This document shows positions 52,010-60,991 of a DNA stretch of 64,000 nucleotides, one piece after another. A program made the position numbers and the translations under genes. How positions within the stretch are numbered: the stretch's first letter is position 1; every line of letters starts with the position of its first letter. Source of the DNA: Geothrix sp. 21YS21S-2 (GTDB taxonomy: Bacteria > Acidobacteriota > Holophagae > Holophagales > Holophagaceae); assembly GCF_030846775.1 (NCBI RefSeq), contig NZ_CP132910.1, positions 4,963,001 through 5,027,000 on the forward strand, in the 5' to 3' direction. The notes under the pieces were generated by a model that was not told where the DNA came from, did no database searches, and saw nothing but the letters and a program-made list of their open reading frames with translations.

Positions 52010-52225
52010 TGGACACCCGCTGCTGCTGCGCCCTTGGCGCTGGCCCCTGTGGGAACCGCGCTAGCGGTTTCCAGCCGCAGGCCGAGGGAGGCGGGTTTCC
52101 CGTGGAATGGGGGGCGGGGCCCGTGGGAAACCGCGCCCTTTGCGGTTTTCCATGGGAGGGGACCCGCCTTCCATGGGAAATCCGCGCCCGAGCAGGGACC
52201 GGCGCCGGGGGGGGTCTGGGGGGGG

Positions 52226-53002
52226 TCAGGCTGTTGCGGATTCCTCAGGCTGGGGCATCCGCGCCTTGGCCGCGTCGGCCCGGTAGCTGGTGCCGTTCAG
52301 TTCCAGGATCACGCAGTGGTGGATGATTCGGTCGATGGCCGCGGCCGTCGTCATGGGGTCCTTGAATATCCGGTCCCACTGGGAAAACACCAGGTTCGAG
52401 GTGATGATCACGGTCCGCCGCTCATAGCGCTCAGCCAGGAGGGTGAACAGAACCTCGGTCTCGTCTCGGGTCTGCTGGATATAGCCGATGTCGTCAATGA
52501 TGATCGCGTCGAATGCGTCCAACCGGCGCATCTCGCGCTCCAGGCCCAGGCCCTGCTTGGCGATCAGCAGGCGCTGGACCAGGGCGTAGGCTGGCGTGAA
52601 ATACACCTTGTAGCCCCGCTGGATCAATTCCGCGCCCAGGGCGCAGACGAGGTGCGTCTTGCCCCGGCCCGGGAGGCCAAAGGCCAGCAGGTTCTCGCCC
52701 CGGTCGACGAACCCGCCTTCGATCAGGGTCGCCATCTGTCGGCGGACCTTCGCGGGCAGGAGGTCCTGCTTGAGGGTTGCCAGGGTCTTTCCGACCGGGA
52801 GCTTGGCGGCCTTGAGCACCCGTTCCAGACGCTTCTGGCGCCGCTGCTCCAGTTCCAGTTCCATCAGGTGGTGCAGGAACCGGTCGAAAGCCCAGCCCTC
52901 CTTCTCAGCCCGTTTCCCGGCTTCTCCGTAGGTTGCCGCCACCCCGGTCAGGTTGAGTTCCCGCAGCATGTCCCCCAGTTGCCGACGCGCTTCCTTGCTC
53001 AT
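52226..53002 (-). CDS. istB: IS21 transposition helper ATPase
   Basis: 258 residues of the AAA+ DnaC-like IstB family: Walker A ENLLAFGLPGRGKTHLV, Walker B DAIIIDDIGYIQQTRDE, sensor region RRTVIITSNLVFSQWDRIF. It forms an ATP-dependent oligomer that selects target DNA and activates IstA. Its start overlaps the istA stop by 4 bp (ATGA). Confidence 0.95.
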   Translation of the reverse strand: MSKEARRQLGDMLRELNLTGVAATYGEAGKRAEKEGWAFDRFLHHLMELELEQRRQKRLERVLKAAKLPVGKTLATLKQDLLPAKVRRQMATLIEGGFVDRGENLLAFGLPGRGKTHLVCALGAELIQRGYKVYFTPAYALVQRLLIAKQGLGLEREMRRLDAFDAIIIDDIGYIQQTRDETEVLFTLLAERYERRTVIITSNLVFSQWDRIFKDPMTTAAAIDRIIHHCVILELNGTSYRADAAKARMPQPEESATA

Positions 53003-54564
53003 ACCGCTTCCTCCAGCCGCTCCGTCAACAACGCGTCAAACCCGCCCAGGTCCACCACCAGGGGCGGCAGGTCCGGAATCTCGGTGGGTCTGCCCAGCCC
53101 CATCAGGTCCTGCACGCGCGCCGGTTCCGGGATGATGCCCTCTGCCATCAGCAGCACCAGGGCCGCCTCGACATCGCATTCCATTTCCTCGGCGGCCAGA
53201 TTGAGGTTGCGCAGGTAGGCGACCTCACCCCGGCGCTCACCCAGGCCCTTCTGCAGGGCCTCCAGGACCTGATGCCAAACCGGGCCTGGGAACAGGTCCG
53301 CCCGATGCCGGTAATGGGCAAAGGCGCCCGGCTTCTTGAGCATCGCCTTGACCACGTGGCGGTAGTCGATGCGAGTCCGATACTCCCCCAGCAGCCTGGG
53401 GATCACCAGCAACCGCCGGTCCGCGAACCAGACTTCCAGGGTCATCTCGTAGAGCCGCACCCGCACCCACTTGCCCAGCAGCTTCGGGGGCACCGAGTAG
53501 GTGTTCCGCTTCACCAGCAGCGTGCTTTCCTCGCTTACCTTGATCCGCCATTCGTCGAACTCGGCGAACGCCTCCACACGCAGGGGCCGCATGGCGGCCA
53601 GTTCTTCGGGAACCCGCTTGCGGCGGGCGTTCGCCATTACGCAGACCCCCTGGGCCCAGGCTTCCCACGCCTCCACCGAGGGGAAATCCCGGTGGCCGCG
53701 CAGCAGCAGGTGCTGGTGCAGGCGCCGCTTGAGGGCATTGTTCGAGGCTTCCACGTCGCCGTTCTGCTCAGACTTGCCCACGCTGATGGTCCGCACCTGG
53801 ACATCGTAGTGCCCGGTCATCATGTCCCAGTAGTCGTCGTTATAGGCCCGGGGTTTCCGGCTGCGGGTCCTGTGAATCGTGGACTTCTCCTCTCCCGACC
53901 CCGTGATCTCCACCTCGACCGCAGCGCTGGCGGCGATCTTATGGGTCGCGGAAGTGGAGTTGTCGGTCTGGCTGAACAGTGGGATCCGGCCCAGCTGGGC
54001 CAGGGCCGCCGGGATCCCCCGCCGCAGGGCCAGCATGGACTCCGACTGGCACACGGTGATCCAGCCCCAGTTGGAGTAGGGCAGCACTACATGGCAGAGC
54101 ATGTGGGGGAACGGCTCGCCATGGATCGTCACGTTCAGCTCCGTTGCCCAGGTGAAATCCGTCTGCATGGCTTCGCCCGGCACGTGGTCCTGGGGAAAGA
54201 ACACCTCCTTGTCGGGGCCGAACTGGGCCTGCCAGGCCTGGATCCGCCGCTGGAAGGTCCGGAGTTGGCCCTCCTGGTAGACCCCTGGCCGCTGGCGCAT
54301 CAGGTGCTCGAACAGGCCCTTGGCCTCCAATTCCGGGGCCTCGGCTAGGCGGCCCGCAACCTCCGGCCAGTCCGCCGCGAACGGATCCGCCCGGGTCTGC
54401 CAGGCCCGTTCCGTCGGCATCTCCGAAGGAAACTGCTTGGCCCGTATGTAACTCCGCGCCGTCTTACGGTCCATATTGGCCATCATCGCCGCCCTGCCGA
54501 CCTGGCCATGCTTCGCCATTTCCTCGTTCAAACGCCTCACCTGCTGATCCGTGACCCGACCCAT
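52999..54564 (-). CDS. istA: IS21 transposase
   Basis: 521 residues. N-terminal HTH (AMMANMDRKTARSYIRAKQF), then DDE-type catalytic core: Asp in AMQTDFTWATELNV, Asp in PLFSQTDNSTSATH, Glu in SEQNGDVEASNNALKRRL. C-terminal beta-barrel (VKRNTYSVPPKLLGKWVRV). Intact and in operon with istB, so the element is likely capable of transposition. Confidence 0.95.
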   Translation of the reverse strand: MGRVTDQQVRRLNEEMAKHGQVGRAAMMANMDRKTARSYIRAKQFPSEMPTERAWQTRADPFAADWPEVAGRLAEAPELEAKGLFEHLMRQRPGVYQEGQLRTFQRRIQAWQAQFGPDKEVFFPQDHVPGEAMQTDFTWATELNVTIHGEPFPHMLCHVVLPYSNWGWITVCQSESMLALRRGIPAALAQLGRIPLFSQTDNSTSATHKIAASAAVEVEITGSGEEKSTIHRTRSRKPRAYNDDYWDMMTGHYDVQVRTISVGKSEQNGDVEASNNALKRRLHQHLLLRGHRDFPSVEAWEAWAQGVCVMANARRKRVPEELAAMRPLRVEAFAEFDEWRIKVSEESTLLVKRNTYSVPPKLLGKWVRVRLYEMTLEVWFADRRLLVIPRLLGEYRTRIDYRHVVKAMLKKPGAFAHYRHRADLFPGPVWHQVLEALQKGLGERRGEVAYLRNLNLAAEEMECDVEAALVLLMAEGIIPEPARVQDLMGLGRPTEIPDLPPLVVDLGGFDALLTERLEEAV

Positions 54565-54623
54565 GGCACCGCCTTCCCCAAGGCCAGGTGGCCATGGGGT
54601 ACCGTGCCGACATCTGAGTCCCC

Positions 54624-55541
54624 ATGGCTATCCCGGAATGGGCAAGCCGATGGGGAAGTGTAATTGTCCGCAGTGGGGACTACTCAGTGTCGTCGGGCAA
54701 TCTCCCTGCTTCTGTCCGAGCCCGCCTGCTGAACCTAGCCAAGCAGCGGGGCGAGGACCTTGACCTGGTGTTGAAGCGCTTCGGGATCGAGCGACTCCTC
54801 TATCGCCTGAGTGAGTCGTCCCATAAGGGCAGCTTCATCCTAAAGGGCGCAATGCTCTTCGAGCTCTGGATGGGACAGGCGCACCGAACCACCAAGGATC
54901 TTGACCTGCTGGGATCAGGCACCACAGACATCCCACGTCTGGAGGCTGTGTTCCGGGACCTTTGCGTGCTTCCTGTTGAAGCCGATGGCTTGGAGTTTCT
55001 TCCTGAAAGCGTAAAAGGTTCGGAGATCCGGGAAGACAATCTGTACCAGGGCGTTCGTGTGACGCTCCTGGCGCGCCTGGGTGCAGCACGCATCGGTCTC
55101 CAGGTGGATATCGGCTTTGGAGATGCGGTCTTTCCGGCACCCGAGGAGGTTGAATACCCAAGCCTGCTGGGATTCCCTTGTCCCAGGCTTCGCGCCTATT
55201 CGCAGGCCACAGTGGTTGCCGAAAAGTTCCAGGCCATGGTCGAGCTCGGTCTTGTGAACAGCCGACTAAAGGACTACTACGACGTCTGGACGATCCTGAA
55301 CCGGTTTGAGATCCCACAGGACACCCTGCGGGAGGCCATTCACACCACCTTCCAACGGCGACAGACACCACTCCCCACCAGGATCCCCGAAGGCCTGTCC
55401 GTTGCGTTTGCAGTGGATCACCAGAAGCAAACGCAATGGAAAGCCTTTCTACGCAAGAGGGGAGCGGATCCCTCCATGGAGCTTGAGCAGGTGGTTCACG
55501 ACCTGGCTGAAGCCATGGGCAGAATTCTGAAGATCCATTGA
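54624..55541 (+). CDS. abiEii: AbiEii/AbiGii-type nucleotidyltransferase toxin, IS21-chimeric 5' end
   Basis: Codons 27 onward (from 54702) are the AbiEii body: NLPASVRARLLNLAKQRG, KGSFILKGAMLFELW, AHRTTKDLDLLG (polymerase-beta-like Asp pair), then ATVVAEKFQAMVELG and DYYDVWTILNRF. The native first nine codons lie beyond the IS21 copy at 51690. The terminal 76 bp of the IS is open in this frame and offers ATG 54624, so a 305-residue chimera could be made (SD weak). In AbiEii, this fold transfers nucleotides to tRNA or other targets. Whether it is expressed is unknown. Confidence 0.8.
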   Translation: MAIPEWASRWGSVIVRSGDYSVSSGNLPASVRARLLNLAKQRGEDLDLVLKRFGIERLLYRLSESSHKGSFILKGAMLFELWMGQAHRTTKDLDLLGSGTTDIPRLEAVFRDLCVLPVEADGLEFLPESVKGSEIREDNLYQGVRVTLLARLGAARIGLQVDIGFGDAVFPAPEEVEYPSLLGFPCPRLRAYSQATVVAEKFQAMVELGLVNSRLKDYYDVWTILNRFEIPQDTLREAIHTTFQRRQTPLPTRIPEGLSVAFAVDHQKQTQWKAFLRKRGADPSMELEQVVHDLAEAMGRILKIH

Positions 55542-55766
55542 ATCCGTAGCACCAGCTTCAGATAGGGATCCCCTCAATGAAGACTGCTGGCCGTTTGTAG
55601 GTGGAGGGGTCCTCAAGATTCTTCCCTGATGGGGCTTCCTCCGAGGGGGCTCCTGGGGGGTGTTTCCGGTGTCAAATCTGTGTCAAGCAGAGGGGCGTAC
55701 AGGCGATATTTCCAGCACTTACGAGAGTACGCCGGAGTACCCGCGGAAGAGGTCCCCAGAAACTCG

Positions 55767-55798
55767 AAGCCCCCGAAACCTTGTGGTTTCAGGGGCTT
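55767..55798 (-). terminator. Terminator hairpin behind the tRNA-Arg remnant
   Basis: 14-bp arms with one mismatch (55767-55780, 55785-55798) around a 4-nt loop, just past the tRNA 3' end on the minus strand. It is probably the native terminator of the original tRNA gene. Confidence 0.65.
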
Positions 55799-55802
55799 TG
55801 AG

Positions 55803-55847
55803 TGGTGGTCCCGGAGCGATTCGAACGCCCGACCCTCAGATTCGTAG
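55803..55847 (-). tRNA. 3' half of tRNA-Arg(ACG), attachment-site remnant
   Basis: Minus strand: anticodon loop CTACGAA, 3' anticodon stem TCTGA, T arm GGGCG-TTCGAAT-CGCTC and acceptor CGGGACC with ACCA are complete. The 5' half (should begin GGTCCCG) is missing: past the anticodon loop the sequence does not pair. This is the displaced 3' end left by integration into a tRNA gene; the intact copy should be at the other end of the element. Confidence 0.75.
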
Positions 55848-56030
55848 TAATCAAACAAGTTACTTGCGATGAAGAAAATGAGCAACCAAACCTAAATCAT
55901 TACAGTGTTTGCTCAACATTCTGCACAGGTGCCACCACGCCACCTGCCCAGGTTTGCACCTCTATTGCACCTGGACGCCCCCAGCCGGGTTTTCAATCCG
56001 CTTCTTCCCTCCACATCCCCGGAGGGAGAA

Positions 56031-57068
56031 ATGGCTGGCTTCAAGAACGGACTCCAGAAGGTTGGAGACGTATACCACTACTGTTTCAGGATTAATGGGC
56101 AGCAATACAAGGGCAGCACTCGCGCCCATGACCTCCAGACAGCAAGGAAGGTCCTGGAAGGCAAACGCCAGGAAGCCCTTCTTGGCAAGCCCGTCACGCC
56201 CAAGGACGCGCCCACCTTCGACCTTCTCGTCAAGGACTGGCTGGCGGCTCACGCCAAGACGGCATCTGCGGGTCATCGGCGGGGCGTTGAGCACATTACC
56301 CGGCTCTGGCTGACACCTCATCTTGGCTCCTGCCCCATTGATAAGGTTAGTCAGGGGATGATCCTGGAAGCCCGTACCCGGATGCTGGAGGAGGGACGAT
56401 CCATGGCAACCGCGAATCACCTCCTCCGGGTCGTAAAGCTGTTGTGGAACCACGCTGTGGACGCCGGGTACATCGGGCAAGTTCCGTTCAAGATCAAACC
56501 GCTTCGACTCCAGAAGAAGCCACGCCCCACCGTACCAGGTTCCAGGGTTCCGGAGTTTCTTGCTGCCGTTGACGCCCAGTGCCACTCTCCCCAGGTTGCG
56601 GTGATGCTCAAGGTGATGCTTGGGCTGGGTATCCGAGAATCTGAAGCCCTGGGAATGCGCTGGGAATGGTTCTCTCCAGATCAACGCACCTATACCGTGG
56701 GCAAAGCCAAGGGCAAGGAAGCCCGGGTTATCCCCGTCCCTGGCTGGCTCTGGAAGGCGATCTATGCCATGCCAAAGACACTCAGCGAGTGGGTATTTCC
56801 CGGGGAGAATGGAAAGCTGCACCACCCTCATTTCTGCAAAAAAACTCTACAGCGCGTGAGTCAGGATCTTGGGCTTGGGCACATCACCCAGCATCGTTTG
56901 AGGGCAACATTCGCCTCCCTACATGCGGAAACCGGAACTCCCATCACAGAAATCCAAGGGATGCTCGGTCACAAGGACATCGCCACGACCATGATCTACG
57001 TTGAAACGTCCCTGGACGCCAAGCGCCGTTCACAGGACGCCCTCAGCCTAAAGCTTGGCTTGGCGTAG
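56031..57068 (+). CDS. int: Tyrosine site-specific integrase
   Basis: 345 residues from ATG 56031 (GGAGG upstream). An N-terminal SAM-like DNA-binding part (FDLLVKDWLAAHA) precedes the catalytic domain: Arg in GLGIRESEALGMRW, HxxR in HRLRATFASLHAETG, LGHKDIATTMIYVE with the His and the Tyr nucleophile. It would recombine at the tRNA-Arg site 185 bp upstream. Strongly phage/ICE-like. The reading frame extends upstream of the ATG without SD. Confidence 0.93.
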   Translation: MAGFKNGLQKVGDVYHYCFRINGQQYKGSTRAHDLQTARKVLEGKRQEALLGKPVTPKDAPTFDLLVKDWLAAHAKTASAGHRRGVEHITRLWLTPHLGSCPIDKVSQGMILEARTRMLEEGRSMATANHLLRVVKLLWNHAVDAGYIGQVPFKIKPLRLQKKPRPTVPGSRVPEFLAAVDAQCHSPQVAVMLKVMLGLGIRESEALGMRWEWFSPDQRTYTVGKAKGKEARVIPVPGWLWKAIYAMPKTLSEWVFPGENGKLHHPHFCKKTLQRVSQDLGLGHITQHRLRATFASLHAETGTPITEIQGMLGHKDIATTMIYVETSLDAKRRSQDALSLKLGLA

Positions 57069-57555
57069 GTATTCCGCCAAAGCAATCAATGCTGCTCTTT
57101 GACAAACACATAGCGTAATTGACACAACCCGGTGGACGCTTTCAAAGAGAGTCCACCGGGCTAGGTCGGGTGGAGGCTCTGATAATACAGATGCTCAATA
57201 CGTAGGGACCCTAATGAGGCTTTGAACCGGCAATTCTGTTTGAATTCAACTTTAGGGCATAGATCAGCTGCCGAATGCCCCGGAATCCGTCAGCTTAAAG
57301 GCGTTGAATATATATATTCTTATGATTGATGTTAGACCTGTTCAATGCGATTGGGTAATTGTCCTACTAGAAATCGGTCTGCCTTCAACCAGTACTTTCA
57401 TGACTTTGACAAGCACGCATCGTTCACCAACAAAATTGACTTCAAACTCATTGAATGATTTAAGTTAGAGTATAGGTCAAGATCTATTCTGCGCAACTCA
57501 TTTGCGGTATTTATCCTTCCACGGTCCCGGAATGGGTCCGAGGAGGATCGACCCG
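57069..57555. other. AT-rich non-coding region with hairpin between int and the nuclease gene
   Basis: 487 bp, much more AT-rich than its surroundings. A perfect 10-bp stem (57128-57137 / 57151-57160, 13-nt loop) lies after int and could be a terminator or RNA element. The patch GAATATATATATTC (about 57307) is also notable. No gene supported; a guide-RNA locus for the downstream nuclease is an untested possibility. Confidence 0.5.
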
Positions 57556-58572
57556 ATGATTGACCACTGCTTCCCATCCCCCCTGCCGGCTTGTTTTCTT
57601 GAATTGGCTCCGAACTCGCGAAGCGTCCACATCCTAAATGAGTATTTCCAAACCCTGGAAACGGTGCGGGAAGTGCTATTTAGGAAATGGAATCAGGAGA
57701 TCACAATGGGAAATCAACCACGCCCAGGAATTTTCCTGCCTTGGATATATGGAATTCGGCAAGGCATCAGTCCACTTTCCCCCAAGCTTAAGCGATTGCA
57801 TCCCATTCTCTTGCAGGAGGCGGCAAGGAAATGGGCGAAGGAAGTTAAATCCGTCCAAAGGGAATGGGGTGATCGCCGGATGGAACTGGCTTATTCCCCA
57901 TCCAATGAAGATGAAGCGGGTCTTGAATACTCAAAAGAAGTCCAGCTTGATCTGGTCAAAGACAGGCTTAATCTCCCGGCACCTGGTGGTGGATTTATAA
58001 TTCCATTTGACCGAGCCAGATCCTTCCTCCCATCTGGTTTGACCCAGCCAATCTCTGCCACCCTGCTTTGCCTCCAAGGAAAGCTCACGGACCAGTTCCG
58101 GGCGTTAGTCCGAATGGAACCAGTCTCTCAAACGCTTGGACCTGCCGAAGAGATCCGAGGGCTTGATTGGGGTGCAAAGGCAAACTTGTTTTGGAATCTA
58201 GGTAACCCAATCAAGTTCCCGTCTGAGATCCAGAAATGGCATCGAAGGTGGGAAAAGCTCCAGGCACACCCCTTCTACAGCCACAGGTCCCCGGCAGCAA
58301 GAAAGGAATGGAGGGCACAGTTCGCTCTGGTCAAAAGGGAACTTAACCTGCGATATCAAAGCTGGTACTGGTCAGTCGCTGAAGATATTTTCAGGGAGGT
58401 GCAAACCCTGGTTCTTGAGGATTTTGGCGCACTGGCTACCGATTCCAGACCTCAATACCTCCTTTCACCGGCTCAGAAATCGGTCCGTGATGCTTTACTC
58501 AAGTGCGAGTGGGAACTCATGATTCGAATATTTCGACAGGTAGCCCAGCTGAACAACCGGTCCCTCCGCTTG
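57556..58572 (+). pseudogene. TnpB/Cas12-like RuvC nuclease, 5' part (interrupted by IS91)
   Basis: 339 codons from ATG 57556 (AGGAGG at 57541-57546, 9 nt upstream); TTG 57502 is an in-frame alternative. RuvC-I is EEIRGLDWGAKANLFW (Asp204), RuvC-II is VQTLVLEDFGALATDS (Glu288), then helical KSVRDALLKCEWELMIRIF and AQLNNRSLRL. The N-terminal ~185 residues do not look like a standard TnpB start. At 58573 the IS91 element begins; zinc ribbon and third RuvC Asp lie at 60992-61201. Rejoined length about 408 residues. Confidence 0.65.
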
Positions 58573-58657
58573 AACGAAGCCGCTTCGCGGCAGGGTGAAA
58601 AACGCCCGTCCAGTCCGGTCGCTCACCGGGGGACTTGCGGAAGTATATAAAAGCAGG

Positions 58658-58704
58658 CTCCTTGGTTATGGCGGTGTGTCAGCACCGTCCCCATAACCAA
58701 GGAG
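58658..58704 (+). promoter_or_regulatory. Hairpin covering the SD of the IS91 recombinase
   Basis: A perfect 14-bp stem (58658-58671 / 58691-58704) encloses a second stem CGGTG/CACCG. The right arm contains most of GGAGG (58701-58705), the SD for ATG 58712. Folding should limit translation; it may also be part of the IS end structure (terIS). Confidence 0.6.
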
Positions 58705-58711
58705 GAACTGC

Positions 58712-59554
58712 ATGCGTGCAGATAGTGTATCTCTGTCCAGATTTTCCGGCGATCTCCGAATGGCGGGCCGGGCGGAAAGAACCATCGAGTTGTATGTCGC
58801 TTCGGCCCGGCGTTTCGAGGAGTTCCTCGGCCAGGACCTGCCGGATGCGAGCCAGGAGGCGATTCGGCGCTGGGTTGACCATCTCCGCGGCCAGGCGGTC
58901 GGGGCGTCCCGGCTTGGGCAGCATTACTCGGCCCTGAAATTTCTCTATTCAAGGACACTGGGCCAGCCGGAGAAGGTGGCCTGGATCACCATCCCCAAGG
59001 CCAAGGCGCACCTGCCCTCGATCCTCGGCCGGCCTGAGATCCAGCGGCTCCTGGACGGGTTCACGACCGCCAAGTACCGCATGTTCTTCACCCTGATCTA
59101 TGCCACCGGCTTGCGTATCAATGAGGCCAGCCTGCTGGAAACCCGTGATATTGATGCCATGCAGAAGGTCATCCATGTCCGCCATGGCAAGGGTGGCAAG
59201 GAGCGGATGGTGCCCATGGACGGCAAGCTCTACGGGTTGCTGCGGACCTACTACAAGCACGAGCAGCCGCCGAAGCCCTGGTTGTTCGCCTCCAAGTTGG
59301 GCAACCCCATCTGCCCTGAGACGGCGCGCCGGGCCCTGTTGTGCGCGGCAGCCGCCTCCGGCATCGGCAAGATCGTGGGTCCGCACATGCTCCGCCACGC
59401 CTTCGCCACCCATCTGCTGGAGAACGGGGAGGACCTGCGCCGGATCCAGGTTGTCCTGGGCCACGGCAGCATCCGGTCCACTCAGATCTACACCCAGGTC
59501 GCACCAAGCCAGGTTGCTGCCATCCGCAGCCCGTTGGAAGACCTGCCGGATTGA
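58712..59554 (+). CDS. Tyrosine recombinase accompanying IS91 transposase
   Basis: 280 residues, XerC/D-like. N-terminal core-binding helices (RTIELYVASARRFEEFLG), catalytic Arg in YATGLRINEASLL, Lys region RHGKGGKERMVPM, HxxR in GPHMLRHAFATHLLENGE, His in LGHGSIRSTQIYTQV with the Tyr. Transposase starts 4 nt after its end. Such recombinase-IS91 pairs are common; its role in transposition is not established. Confidence 0.9.
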   Translation: MRADSVSLSRFSGDLRMAGRAERTIELYVASARRFEEFLGQDLPDASQEAIRRWVDHLRGQAVGASRLGQHYSALKFLYSRTLGQPEKVAWITIPKAKAHLPSILGRPEIQRLLDGFTTAKYRMFFTLIYATGLRINEASLLETRDIDAMQKVIHVRHGKGGKERMVPMDGKLYGLLRTYYKHEQPPKPWLFASKLGNPICPETARRALLCAAAASGIGKIVGPHMLRHAFATHLLENGEDLRRIQVVLGHGSIRSTQIYTQVAPSQVAAIRSPLEDLPD

Positions 59555-59557
59555 GGC

Positions 59558-60682
59558 GTGGGGCCCCGGCCCCGGTTCGACATCGGCGAGATCGTCCGCA
59601 GGCACCGCCCCGCCCTGGAGGCCAGGCATCGCCTTGCCCCGGGACAGAAGAAGGTGCTGACCGCGATCAGTCGTTGCCGCACCGCCGCCCTCGGCGGCCA
59701 CAAGCTGGTCTGCGAGCACGGCGACTATGAGCGGATCGCCTACAACTCCTGCCGGGACCGGCACTGCCCGAAGTGCCAGGCCCTGGCCCAGGAGAAGTGG
59801 ATCGCCCGCGCGCAGTCGACGGATCCTGGCCATTGGCCACTTCCACGTGGTGTTCACCCTGCCGGCTGAACTGCGGGCTCTGGCCCGGCTCCACCCGGCC
59901 GAGGTCTACCAAGCCATGCTGCGCGCCGTGGCCGATACGCTTCTGGAGCTGGGCAGGACCCGCAAGGGCCTGACCTTTGGCCTGACTCTGATCCTGCATA
60001 CCTGGACCCGGGAACTGGCCTTCCACCCCCATGTCCACGCGCTGGTCAGCACCGGCGGCCTGAGCCTGGATGGCGGCCGTTTCATCCGGCTCAAGCACCG
60101 CTACCTGTTTCCCCTGAAGATGCTGGGCGACGTGTTCCGCGGCAAGGTCCTGGCCGCCCTGGGGGCCGCCCGGGATGGGGGCAAGTTCCCGGAACGTACC
60201 GTGGCCGCCTACGCCCAGTTGATCGCACAGTGAAAGAGAAGCGCTGGATCGCCTACGTCAAGAAGCCGTTCCGCAAGTCCGGCCACGTGCTCCATTACCT
60301 CGGGCGCTATACCCACCGGGTGGGCATCGCCAATTCCCGGTTGGTGGATGTCACGGACGACCAGGTGACCTTTCGCACCAAGCACGGCCTCACCGCGACC
60401 CTGGAGCCGCCGGAATTCCTCCACCGCCTGGTCCAGCACGTCCTCCCCCCGGGCTTCCGAAAAATCCGCCACGCCGGCCTCTACGCCGCCGCCCAGCCCG
60501 GAGGTCTGTTGGACCAGGCCCGGCAGGCCCTGGGCGAGACCAAGGTCAAGGCAACTCCATCCCCGGTGACATGGCTGGAGCAAGAGATGCGCGCCTGCCC
60601 TGTCTGCGGCGGCATGCTCCACCGGGTCCGCCTGGATCCCACCGCCCCCCGGGCACCTCCCGAAGTTGACGCCCCATGCTGA
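59558..60682 (+). pseudogene. IS91-family (HUH) transposase with two frameshifts
   Basis: The protein is spread over three frames. From GTG 59558: zinc-finger part CRDRHCPKCQALAQEKWIAR. Near 59815-59826 it shifts to the frame with IGHFHVVFTLPAELRAL and the HUH motif AFHPHVHALVSTGG. At about 60230 it shifts again to KEKRWIAYVKKPFRKSG, YLGRYTHRVGIANSR (Tyr region) and RACPVCGGMLHRV. Either decayed or affected by sequence errors; as read, no full transposase can be made. Confidence 0.8.
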
Positions 60683-60916
60683 CCGTCCCCACAACGACCA
60701 GGCTTTCTCGCGCCGCAACCTGCCACCACGGTGGGCTGGAGAGGGTCTGCTCATGGACAGGAGCGGAACCATCGCGGCCAGAACAGAGCGTGAAATCGAA
60801 GGTCAGGGAGACGATGGCCAAGGCGTTTCCACCATCCTCAGGCGGCCTGCCAAGCTCGATTTGCCCATAGCAGCCCAGTCGCGCCGGCCCCTGCCGCTCC
60901 GGGCTTGTTCAAGACC

Positions 60917-60982
60917 GTAAATCGGGTTGCGCGTCATCGCACCGACCCAGCCGAAGGCCTGGGTTCCGCGAACCCGATTTAC
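60917..60982. repeat. Long hairpin at the IS91 right end
   Basis: Perfect 12-bp arms GTAAATCGGGTT (60917-60928) and AACCCGATTTAC (60971-60982), extended by CGCG pairing, enclose an inner stem ACCCAG/CTGGGT. It lies about 9 bp from the inferred border, where IS91 elements have their replication origin (oriIS) hairpin. Confidence 0.6.
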
Positions 60983-60991
60983 TGACTATTA

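Larger units (their letters stand above)
51717..54699 (-). mobile_element. IS21-family insertion sequence with 5-bp target duplication
   Basis: 2983 bp, bounded by TG...CA ends: both read TGCCCGACG inward and continue with a shared pattern (TCCCCA, GACAATTACA, TTCCCCATCG). The target duplication ATCTC is exact (51712-51716 and 54700-54704). It encodes IstA and IstB on the minus strand, both intact with a 4-bp overlap. The left (3') end holds repeated internal motifs. It sits inside the AbiEii toxin gene. The intact ends and genes suggest a fairly recent, possibly active insertion. Confidence 0.95.
58573..60991 (+). mobile_element. IS91-family element with companion tyrosine recombinase
   Basis: About 2.4 kb between the two parts of the nuclease gene. 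It holds a tyrosine recombinase and an HUH-type IS91 transposase. The left end starts next to CTTG (58569-58572) and has hairpin CGAAGC-C-GCTTCG at 58575-58587; the right end has a long hairpin (60917-60982). CTTG/GTTC-type tetramers are the known preference of IS91, and no target duplication is expected. Borders are inferred from frame restoration of the interrupted gene and may be off by a few bases. Confidence 0.75.

Noticed and set aside
51812-53218. 468-residue plus-strand ORF
   Set aside because: Antisense shadow of istB with Pro/Arg-rich composition.
55802-56095. Short ORF starting MVVPERFERPTL
   Set aside because: It is the translation of the tRNA 3' half on the opposite strand, a well-known artefact.
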